Assembly: GCA_003511465.1 (NCBI GenBank) | Contig: DOID01000001.1 | Location: 2,764-11,748 of the forward strand | Direction: 5' to 3' | DNA from: Bacillota bacterium | Lineage (GTDB): Bacteria > Bacillota > UBA4882 > UBA10575 | DNA: 8,985 bases | Part shown: positions 1 to 6,119 of the stretch, in pieces | Position numbering within the stretch: position 1 is the first letter of the stretch | Layout of the letters: the number at the start of each line of letters is the position of its first letter | Program-made: the position numbers and the translations under genes | The notes under the pieces: generated by a model | What the model was told of the DNA's origin: nothing | The model's database searches: none | Seen by the model: the letters and a program-made list of their open reading frames with translations, nothing else

Positions 1-1521
1 CGTGAGCTCTCCTTTCGTTTGACCGAGGATGCGTCGGTAACACCGGTTGATCTCTCTACCGTGGACGGGGTGCGGATCTACAGCCGTAGTCTAACTATGG
101 TCATGATCCGCGCCGCCAAAGAAGTTTACCCCCAATGTCAGGTTAAGATCATGTACTCATTAAGTAAGGGTTTATATGGAGAACTCTATATTGGACGCCA
201 TGTCATGGAGAAGGACCTCCGCCTGGTTGAGCAGAGAATGGGGGAGATTATTAAGGCTGATGAAAAAATTGAAAAAAGGAAGCTACCCCTGGAAGAGGCC
301 GTCCGGATCTTTCAGGAAGAAGGACTAAACGACAAAGTACAACTGCTGGCCTATAAGCAATCTAAAGAAATGTCGGTCTACCGCTGCGGAGATTATTATG
401 ATTATTACTTTGGCTATATGTTACCCAGTACTGGGTTTTTACAGGATTTTGAGCTATTATTTCATCTCCCCGGTTTCCTGCTACGCTTTCCATCCCAATC
501 TTCCCCGGAGAAAGTCCCACCTTATGTGGAACAACGTAAACTATCTCAGGCTTTCTATGAGCACGAAAAGTGGGGGCAGATTCTAGAAGTTAGCGATATC
601 GCTTCCCTGAACCGGATGGTCACCGCCGGTAAGGGTGGCGAATTGATCCGTCTGGCGGAAGCTTTCCAGGAAAAGCAGATTGCGCAGATTGCTGATGAAA
701 TCACCCGCGACCGGGAACGGGTGCGTTTGGTGATGATTGCCGGGCCTTCTTCTTCCGGAAAGACCACGTTTACACAGCGTCTGGCCATCCAACTCCGGGT
801 GAACGGGGTAAGGCCGGTCTCTCTTTCGCTGGACGACTATTTTGTCAGTCGGGATTTTACGCCCCGCGATGAAAAGGGAGAACCGGACTTTGAAGCGCTG
901 GAAGCCATCGATTTGGCGCTTTTCAATGAACAACTGGCTGACCTAATTATGGGCGAAAGCGTTGAGATTCCCCGCTTTAATTTTATGGCGGGGAAGCGGG
1001 AATATCGTGGGGAAGTCCTTCAGATCAGTCCTGAACAGCCCATTCTGATCGAAGGGATCCATGGCTTGAACGAAAAACTAACCCAATCGGTGCCGAAGGA
1101 CCGGAAATTTAAGGTTTATATCAGCGCCTTAACTCAATTAAACATGGATCATCATAACCGGATCCCAACGACCGATAACCGCTTGATCCGGCGGATCGTC
1201 CGGGATAACAAATTTCGCTCCCATGATGCGCTCACCACCTTACGGCTCTGGCCAGCGGTACGGCGGGGAGAGGAGAAGAATATCTTTCCTTTTCAGGAAG
1301 AGGCCGATGTGATGATTAATTCGGCGCTCATTTATGAACTGGCGATCCTGAAACAGTATGTGGAACCACTTCTGAAGGCGATCTCACCCGATGTTCCTGA
1401 ACATGCGGAAGCAAAACGGCTCCTTAAGTTTACCTCCTACTTTCTGCCGCTGGGGAGAGAAGAGGTGCCCTCCAATTCGATCTTAAGTGAATTTATCGGA
1501 GGTAGTTGCTTCGAGGCCTAA
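1..1521 (+). CDS. Nucleoside kinase (uridine kinase-like, ThrRS-like N-terminal region), 5'-truncated
   Basis: The frame is open from base 1 to a TAA at 1519-1521, so the true start lies upstream; the TTG at 19 has no ribosome-binding site and is not needed. About 506 residues are visible. Residues ~10-150 resemble the second additional domain of threonyl-tRNA synthetase (YSRSLTMVMIRAAKEV, SLSKGLYGE, then CGDYYDYYFGYMLPSTG starting near residue 129). A P-loop kinase domain follows, with Walker A GPSSSGKT near residue 248, LDDYF near 277-281 and a strand ending IEGIHGLN near 350. This is the architecture of clostridial/Thermotoga nucleoside kinases that phosphorylate uridine-type nucleosides in the cytoplasm; family members usually carry a TGS domain in front, which would be in the missing part. 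Substrate is inferred from family only. The His residues of the ThrRS editing site are not visible, so editing activity is unlikely. No clear terminator follows; lysA has its own promoter downstream. Confidence 0.88.
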   Translation, partial: RELSFRLTEDASVTPVDLSTVDGVRIYSRSLTMVMIRAAKEVYPQCQVKIMYSLSKGLYGELYIGRHVMEKDLRLVEQRMGEIIKADEKIEKRKLPLEEAVRIFQEEGLNDKVQLLAYKQSKEMSVYRCGDYYDYYFGYMLPSTGFLQDFELLFHLPGFLLRFPSQSSPEKVPPYVEQRKLSQAFYEHEKWGQILEVSDIASLNRMVTAGKGGELIRLAEAFQEKQIAQIADEITRDRERVRLVMIAGPSSSGKTTFTQRLAIQLRVNGVRPVSLSLDDYFVSRDFTPRDEKGEPDFEALEAIDLALFNEQLADLIMGESVEIPRFNFMAGKREYRGEVLQISPEQPILIEGIHGLNEKLTQSVPKDRKFKVYISALTQLNMDHHNRIPTTDNRLIRRIVRDNKFRSHDALTTLRLWPAVRRGEEKNIFPFQEEADVMINSALIYELAILKQYVEPLLKAISPDVPEHAEAKRLLKFTSYFLPLGREEVPSNSILSEFIGGSCFEA

Positions 1522-1543
1522 ACTTTTTTTAACCTGAGCGCGC

Positions 1544-1573
1544 TTGACTTCGGTTTACTACCGATGGTAAAAT
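1544..1573 (+). promoter_or_regulatory. Predicted sigma-A-type promoter for lysA
   Basis: TTGACT (1544-1549) and TAAAAT (1568-1573) each match the vegetative consensus at five of six bases, with an 18-base spacer. Transcription would start near 1580, giving a leader of about 65 bases before the lysA ATG. The spacer holds a small perfect inverted repeat, TACC-GAT-GGTA (1559-1569), which overlaps the -10 and could be an operator or chance. Prediction is from sequence only. Confidence 0.6.
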
Positions 1574-1644
1574 CGAAAAAGTATACAAGTGGTTATTTAT
1601 TTTGTATCGCCATGAATTGGTGTTGAGGAGGAATAAGGAATAAG

Positions 1645-3006
1645 ATGCTCGCCAGTGAATATTTTCAACGGGAATTTGTCATAAACTCCTCAGGACATTT
1701 GGAGATCGGTGGGTGTGATCTGGTTAACCTGGCTCATACGTTCGGCACTCCCCTTTATGTCTTGGATGAGCAAAGGATCAGGTTGAATTGTCGGACCTAC
1801 TTGGAGGCCCTAAAGAATGTTTACCCCCATTTTGAAGTGGTATATGCGGGTAAAGCCTTATTGAACCAGGCGATCTGTGGTTTGATTTACCAGGAAGGGC
1901 TTGGTTTAGATGTGGTTTCCGGCGGGGAGCTTTACACTGCTTTACAGGCCGGTTTTCCGGCTGAACGGATTTATTTCCATGGTAATAATAAGTCGCCCGC
2001 GGAGTTATTGATGGCCCTCCGCCACGGGGTCGGGTGGATTATGGTTGACAACTCGATGGAATTGGAGACCTTGAACCAGTTGGCGCTGGAAACTAAAACA
2101 AAGCCGCGGGTTGTTTTTCGCTTAAGGCCTGGAATTGAAGCCCATACCCATACCTACGACCAGACCGGACAGGAAGATTCCAAGTTTGGGATGGGAATTC
2201 ATGATGGTGAAACGATGGCGGCGGTAAAATCGGCGCTGGCTTCGCCCCACCTTAAACTGGTCGGTTTCCATTCGCACATTGGCTCGCAGATTTTTGATGT
2301 TGCGCCGTTTAAGGCGGCGGCAAACGTCTTGGCCGCCTTTTTGGCTAAGGTCAGGACCCAAACGGGTTTTGTGGCCCAGGTGCTTGATCTCGGGGGCGGA
2401 CTGGGAATCGCTTATAACAAACAGGAAAAACCCCAAGCTCTGCGGGAGACGGTTGCCGAAATTGGCCGCTATACTCGGGAGTGCTTGACGGCGCTGCAAT
2501 ATCCTTTACCTAAGCTCGTGTTGGAACCGGGTCGTTCCATTGTCGGGACGGCGGGGACAACGCTGTATACCGTAGGTAATATTAAAACCATTCCCGGGAT
2601 TCGGACTTATCTCTCGGTGGATGGAGGGATGACCGATAATCCTCGAATTGCAATCTACCAGGCGGTGTATGAGGGGGTATTGGCCAATAAAATGAATGAA
2701 CCCCTAACTGAGGTGGTGACGGTGACCGGAAAATGCTGTGAATCCGGGGATATGTTAATCTGGGATTTACCGATTGCCCCACCGTCGACCGGTGATCTCT
2801 GCGCTATTTTCGAGACCGGAGCTTATAATTATTCGATGGCCAGTAACTACAACCGACTGCCCCGTCCGGCGATGGTCCTGGTTTCCGCAGGAGAAGCTGA
2901 ACTGATTGTGCAGCGGGAGTCCTATGAACAGCTCGTTCAGAATGACCTTCTTCCGGAGCGTTTAAAGGTTAAAGCGGAGACGAAACCCATGAAGTACTCC
3001 TCTTAG
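1645..3006 (+). CDS. lysA: Diaminopimelate decarboxylase
   Basis: This PLP enzyme decarboxylates meso-diaminopimelate to L-lysine, the last step of the DAP pathway, in the cytoplasm. The 453-residue length is normal for the family. Visible signatures in order: VVYAGKAL with the Schiff-base lysine at residue 70, HSHIGSQI near 211, the phosphate-binding glycines of LDLGGGLG (250-252), EPGRSIVGTAG near 295, DGGMTDNPR from 326, CCESGD with the catalytic Cys at 365 and Glu at 366, and GAYNYSMASNYN from about 392. The ATG at 1645 is supported by GAGGAGG at 1625-1631 (13-base gap) and by a second purine patch, AAGGAA, at 1635-1640. The gene appears to be transcribed alone from the 1544 promoter, and the next gene has its own extended -10. 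The leader is too short for a lysine riboswitch. Confidence 0.97.
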   Translation: MLASEYFQREFVINSSGHLEIGGCDLVNLAHTFGTPLYVLDEQRIRLNCRTYLEALKNVYPHFEVVYAGKALLNQAICGLIYQEGLGLDVVSGGELYTALQAGFPAERIYFHGNNKSPAELLMALRHGVGWIMVDNSMELETLNQLALETKTKPRVVFRLRPGIEAHTHTYDQTGQEDSKFGMGIHDGETMAAVKSALASPHLKLVGFHSHIGSQIFDVAPFKAAANVLAAFLAKVRTQTGFVAQVLDLGGGLGIAYNKQEKPQALRETVAEIGRYTRECLTALQYPLPKLVLEPGRSIVGTAGTTLYTVGNIKTIPGIRTYLSVDGGMTDNPRIAIYQAVYEGVLANKMNEPLTEVVTVTGKCCESGDMLIWDLPIAPPSTGDLCAIFETGAYNYSMASNYNRLPRPAMVLVSAGEAELIVQRESYEQLVQNDLLPERLKVKAETKPMKYSS

Positions 3007-3028
3007 ACTGGTGCTGGTAGCCAAATTA

Positions 3029-3037
3029 TGCTATAAT
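3029..3037 (+). promoter_or_regulatory. Predicted extended -10 promoter for the M50-HD-scpAB operon
   Basis: TGCTATAAT is a perfect -10 hexamer (3032-3037) preceded by the TGN extension. No good -35 is seen at the right distance, which is acceptable for extended -10 promoters. It lies in the 63-base gap after lysA, about 33 bases before the M50 gene. It probably drives the gene run to 6057, because all later gaps in that run are short. Confidence 0.55.
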
Positions 3038-3069
3038 AATCGGAGGGTTTGTGAGCAGGAGGTAAACTG

Positions 3070-3720
3070 ATGCCAGAACTTTCCACTTTGATCTTATACA
3101 TACCGATTATCCTGCTTTCTTTGGTTGTGCATGAATTTGCCCATGGGATGGTTTCTTATCGACTTGGGGACCCAACGCCGAAAATACAAGGCCGTTTATC
3201 GCTAAATCCTTTAGCGCACCTAGATCCCTTTGGCACGTTGATGCTGCTCGTGACGATGATTAGAGGTTTTGGTTTCGGGTGGGCAAAACCGGTCATGATC
3301 GATCCACGTTACTATAGAAATCCGCTGAAAGGGAGTATGCTGGTAGCACTGGCTGGTCCGGCGGCTAATATCACTTTGGCGCTTCTTTTTGGGCTCCCAT
3401 TAAGACTGCTGAATATGGGATTTTGGCCGTTAAGGCTGAATCCGGATCTAACGATTATTCTGATCCAGTTTTTCTATACCGGACTGATCTTAAATTTGAG
3501 TTTAGCCTTTTTTAACTTACTCCCTATTCCGCCGTTGGATGGGTCAAGACTGGTACGGTATTTTCTCCGGGGACAGGCGTTACTCTTTTATTTGCGCCTC
3601 GAACGTTATGGTTTCATTATTCTATTTGCCCTTTTATTTCTGTTTAACGAACCTTTTCATCGTGTTTTTTCACTGGTCCTGACCTTTGGGGTCTTTCTCA
3701 TCACTGGACTTCGAGTTTGA
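3070..3720 (+). CDS. M50 (site-2-protease-like) membrane metallopeptidase
   Basis: A 216-residue polytopic membrane protein of the short, PDZ-less M50 family often annotated as site-2 protease or YwhC-like. The first helix carries the zinc motif HEFAH (His21, Glu22, His25). Other family marks are GRLSLNPLAHLDPFGT (41-56), FGWAKPV (69-75), ALAGPAANI (93-101) and NLLPIPPLDGSR (149-160), whose Asp157 would be the third zinc ligand. Hydrophobic segments at about 7-24, 90-110, 128-152 and 180-215 fit a membrane-embedded protease that cleaves substrates within the bilayer. The ATG has AGGAGGT (3057-3063) six bases upstream. It is the first gene of the run leading to scpAB, a pairing I recall from other clostridial genomes; a functional link to condensin is not established, and the substrate is unknown. 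Confidence 0.9.
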   Translation: MPELSTLILYIPIILLSLVVHEFAHGMVSYRLGDPTPKIQGRLSLNPLAHLDPFGTLMLLVTMIRGFGFGWAKPVMIDPRYYRNPLKGSMLVALAGPAANITLALLFGLPLRLLNMGFWPLRLNPDLTIILIQFFYTGLILNLSLAFFNLLPIPPLDGSRLVRYFLRGQALLFYLRLERYGFIILFALLFLFNEPFHRVFSLVLTFGVFLITGLRV

Positions 3721-3748
3721 ACCCGACTCCCGTGATCCCGACCCACTT

Positions 3749-3780
3749 GAAGGAGGGGTACTTAAGAAGGAGGGTTACTT
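3749..3780 (+). repeat. Tandem duplication of a ribosome-binding segment before the HD gene
   Basis: Two 15-base copies, 3749-3763 and 3766-3780, differ at one base (GAAGGAGGGGTACTT against GAAGGAGGGTTACTT) and are separated by AA, a period of 17 bases. Each carries a strong Shine-Dalgarno core. The second copy sits six bases before the TTG at 3781 and decides that start; the first is followed by no usable start codon. Confidence 0.85.
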
Positions 3781-4293
3781 TTGGCTGCTTGGCAAAGAGT
3801 TATAGATCTTTTCCGTTTTAAGCTACGCAAAGACGATCGCCAACTAGCAGAAAGCTATCTGGAAGAAGCCGGTCTTTTTCTCTTTAATCAGATGAGTTAT
3901 GCCGACCAAAAACACGCTGTTAACGTGGGAAGATATCTTTTATCCGACAAGATCGACACCACGGGAGCTGATCTGAAGCTCTTGATTAAAGCAGCTCTTC
4001 TTCATGACGTCGGTAAGGTAAAAGGGGAGATTGCCTGGTGGAATCGGATTATCGTCGGCGTCATCCGACGCTTCTTTCCGAAACTACGACAAAAAAGGGC
4101 TAAAAGAGGGGAAGCTGGTTTAGGTCACGCGCTCTATGTTGATCTCTCCCATCCGGATCGGGGCGCTTATATGGCGCAGAGCTTAGGGATTGACCCCACG
4201 GTCGTTTCTTTAATCAAACACCACCACGATCCCCTTAACGAACAGGCCAGTTTAGAACTGGCTCTTCTACAAATCGCCGATGCAAAAAGTTGA
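3781..4293 (+). CDS. HD-domain metal-dependent phosphohydrolase, substrate unknown
   Basis: A 170-residue cytoplasmic protein with a single HD domain. Likely metal ligands are His45 (DQKHAVNVGRYLL), the His75-Asp76 pair in ALLHDVGKVKG, His124 and the His147-149 cluster (LIKHHHDP), and Asp167 in LLQIADAKS near the C-terminus. The set H...HD...H...H...D is complete, so catalysis is plausible; HD proteins hydrolyse phosphate esters of nucleotides or related compounds, but nothing here fixes the substrate. It lacks the GYP motif of cyclic-di-GMP HD-GYP enzymes. A basic, hydrophobic stretch at 87-110 separates the HD pair from the later histidines. The TTG start is fixed by AAGGAGGG at 3767-3774. 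The gene overlaps or nearly abuts scpA, so its translation is probably coupled to it. Confidence 0.85.
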   Translation: MAAWQRVIDLFRFKLRKDDRQLAESYLEEAGLFLFNQMSYADQKHAVNVGRYLLSDKIDTTGADLKLLIKAALLHDVGKVKGEIAWWNRIIVGVIRRFFPKLRQKRAKRGEAGLGHALYVDLSHPDRGAYMAQSLGIDPTVVSLIKHHHDPLNEQASLELALLQIADAKS

Positions 4294-5050
4294 ACCCACC
4301 ATGGGTGAACACGATCAATATCAGGTCAATCTGCCCGTGTTTAACGGTCCGTTGGATCTCCTGCTGCATCTAATTGAACGGGCGGAGATTGACATCTATA
4401 ATATTCCAATTGTTGAGGTTACTGACCAGTTTTTAGCTTACTTGCAGACGATGGAGTTTTTAGACCTGCACATGGCGGCTGATTTTCTGTTGATGGCGGC
4501 TACTTTGATGCAGATTAAAGCTAGGATGCTTCTGCCGCGCCCGGTGGTGGAAACGGAAGTGGAAGCGGATGAAGAAGACGACCCCCGCTTCGAATTAGTG
4601 GAAAGACTGCTTGAGTATAAAAAAGTAAAGGAAGTCGCCAATAAACTACAAGATCGAGAGCAGGAATTTAGTAAATCCTTTCCACGGGTGGGCGGTGCTT
4701 TTCCCGATTTGGAGGTGGCGGCGGCCGCCGAACCCGTAAACCGGGTTACCCTCTGGGATTTAGTTCAGGCTTTCAGCGCTTTACTAGAAAGTTTGATTCC
4801 CCGCGTTGAATTGGATGGGATGCCGGAAGAACAGTATTCCATTCAAGATAAGATGGATGAGATCATTGATGGGTTGGCCCAGGCGCCAAAGGTCAAATTT
4901 AGTACTTTGTTTGCCGGTCTAAGCTCACGGAAGGCGGTCGTTACTTCTTTCCTTGCTTTACTAGAGCTGATCCGGATGCATAAAGTCGTTGTGGAGCAGG
5001 ACAGGACCTTTGGTGAGATTGTTATTGCGCGGTGGGAGGGGAAAACGTGA
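4280..5050 (+). CDS. scpA: Segregation and condensation protein A (kleisin)
   Basis: ScpA is the kleisin that joins the SMC heads and binds ScpB in the bacterial condensin complex. The N-terminal SMC-binding part is clear: VNLPVFNGPLDLLLHLIERAEIDIYNIPIVEVTDQFL followed by ADFLLMAATLMQIKARMLLP. An acidic linker (TEVEADEEDDP) leads to the central region, and the C-terminal winged-helix (about 190-256, KVKFSTLF...SFLALLELIRMHKVVVEQ) is complete. Length is 256 residues from ATG 4280 (14-base overlap with the HD gene) or 249 from ATG 4301, seven bases after the HD stop; the second fits the usual family N-terminus at least as well. Neither has a recognisable Shine-Dalgarno, suggesting translation by coupling. 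It overlaps the scpB start by four bases (GTGA). Confidence 0.95.
   Translation: MQKVEPTMGEHDQYQVNLPVFNGPLDLLLHLIERAEIDIYNIPIVEVTDQFLAYLQTMEFLDLHMAADFLLMAATLMQIKARMLLPRPVVETEVEADEEDDPRFELVERLLEYKKVKEVANKLQDREQEFSKSFPRVGGAFPDLEVAAAAEPVNRVTLWDLVQAFSALLESLIPRVELDGMPEEQYSIQDKMDEIIDGLAQAPKVKFSTLFAGLSSRKAVVTSFLALLELIRMHKVVVEQDRTFGEIVIARWEGKT
5035..5041 (+). promoter_or_regulatory. Ribosome-binding site that fixes the scpB start
   Basis: GGAGGGG lies five bases before the GTG at 5047, inside the end of scpA. A GTG at 5032 is in frame but lies upstream of this site and has no good site of its own, so 5047 is preferred. Confidence 0.7.
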
Positions 5051-5598
5051 ATTGGAGTCAGGCAAAAGCTGTGCTTGAAGCCTTAGTCTTTGCTTCTTCC
5101 GAACCGGTCTCAGTGAAGGAACTTGGTATGATTGTCGAATTAAACGAAGAGACGGTGGGGCGGCTATTAGATGAATTAGTTCACGAATATAATGACCGGG
5201 GTCGGGGCATTCAAATAACAGAAGTAGCCGGGGGTTACCAGTTTGTGACAAAACCGGAACATGCGGAGTATCTTGAGAAGCTAAAAAAGGTTCCCCGTCA
5301 GGCCCCGCTCTCCCAGGCCGCACTAGAGACTTTGGCGATTATCGCTTACCGACAACCGATTACGCGGGCAGAAATCGAAACCATCCGCGGTGTCCGGGTC
5401 GACAGTTCCATCTCGACCTTGCTGGAAAGAGGTTTAATTGAAGAAATCGGAAGGAAAGAAGGTCCCGGCCGTCCCATTCTTTATGGGAGCACGAAAGGTT
5501 TTCTTAAATATTTTGGATTGAAAGATTTAGATGAATTACCCATTGTGGATGACTGGATTCTAAATCAGCAATTACCGATTGATTTAACGGCTGATTGA
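5047..5598 (+). CDS. scpB: Segregation and condensation protein B
   Basis: ScpB dimers bind the ScpA linker and regulate the SMC-ScpAB condensin that compacts and segregates the chromosome. The protein is 183 residues from GTG 5047, a usual length. The N-terminal winged helix starts SQAKAVLEALVFASSEPVSV (4-23). The linking segment GGYQFVTKPEH (62-72) and the second winged helix with the family signature LSQAALETLAIIAYRQPITRAEIE (88-111) and GRKEGPGRPILYGSTKGFLKYFGL (135-158) are intact. The start overlaps the scpA stop as GTGA, giving tight coupling of the two partners. No smc gene is in the window. Confidence 0.96.
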   Translation: MNWSQAKAVLEALVFASSEPVSVKELGMIVELNEETVGRLLDELVHEYNDRGRGIQITEVAGGYQFVTKPEHAEYLEKLKKVPRQAPLSQAALETLAIIAYRQPITRAEIETIRGVRVDSSISTLLERGLIEEIGRKEGPGRPILYGSTKGFLKYFGLKDLDELPIVDDWILNQQLPIDLTAD

Positions 5599-5637
5599 AG
5601 GCAGAAGTCTGGTTTGAGGAAGGGTAGGGGGATAAAA

Positions 5638-6057
5638 GTGAAGTTTAATTTTAAATTTAACCGGGATGGTAATTATTATTTTGGCCTAATCCTATTAGTC
5701 GTAGCCTCAATTTCGATCCTTTGGGCTTTTTTCTTTGATGGTTTTGATCCCGAGGATTTCCTGGTGTATTTTCTGATTTACGCCTGGGGTTTCACCTTAC
5801 TGTTAAAGAGTGACACCGAATATCGCCTCAACCGGCTGGAGACTACGGTTACCGTCCTCCAGACCCGGTTGGATGCTATAGAGACTGGTGATCTGCCGGA
5901 AGCGGACTCACTAGAGGCATTAGCGGCGTTAGAAGCATTAGAATCACTAAAAGAAGAAATGGAAGTAGTCGACGAAGAAGTAAACAGTGAAGCAAAGGAC
6001 GAAAGTGGTGAAAGAGTTGGAGAGGAAGGTGGTTGTTTCACACAGAATGATGACTAA
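5638..6057 (+). CDS. Small membrane protein with acidic C-terminal tail, function unknown
   Basis: I do not recognise this gene. From GTG 5638 it has 139 residues: a short basic N-terminus (KFNFKFNRDG), two hydrophobic helices at about 14-33 and 41-57 split by the acidic loop DGFDPED, a probable coiled coil at about 60-82 (EYRLNRLETTVTVLQTRLDAI), then a tail of about 55 residues very rich in Glu, with two LEALxx units. The topology suggests both ends on the cytoplasmic side with the tail inside, but this is inferred. The GTG is favoured by AGGGGG (5626-5631) six bases upstream; a TTG at 5614 in the same frame is a weaker alternative. It follows scpB by 39 bases and is probably co-transcribed with it. 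The tail uses more A-ending codons than the neighbours. A scaffold or membrane-anchoring role is possible but unsupported. Confidence 0.7.
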   Translation: MKFNFKFNRDGNYYFGLILLVVASISILWAFFFDGFDPEDFLVYFLIYAWGFTLLLKSDTEYRLNRLETTVTVLQTRLDAIETGDLPEADSLEALAALEALESLKEEMEVVDEEVNSEAKDESGERVGEEGGCFTQNDD

Positions 6058-6119
6058 AAATCCATGTCTTGGTAGTCGCTCAGGGCGTAAGAATAAATTG
6101 TGAAGTGAGGAGAAAATAA

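Noticed and set aside
583..933. Reverse-strand open frame of 116 codons
   Set aside because: It lies opposite the conserved kinase P-loop region, has no recognisable domain, and is explained as a shadow of the coding strand.
1501..1535. Terminator after the kinase gene (run of seven T at 1524-1530)
   Set aside because: No stable stem ends just before the T-run; only 3-4 bp pairings could be drawn.
1580..1644. Lysine riboswitch before lysA
   Set aside because: Only about 65 leader bases are available and none of the multi-helix riboswitch core is visible; the known element is far longer.
5032..5046. GTG at 5032 as the scpB start
   Set aside because: The strong ribosome site at 5035-5041 lies downstream of it and is correctly spaced for GTG 5047, which also gives the common GTGA overlap.
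6069..6097. Promoter for fba (TTGGTA at 6069 with an A/T-rich -10 near 6092)
   Set aside because: The -10 match is poor, so I do not report it as a feature; it remains possible.
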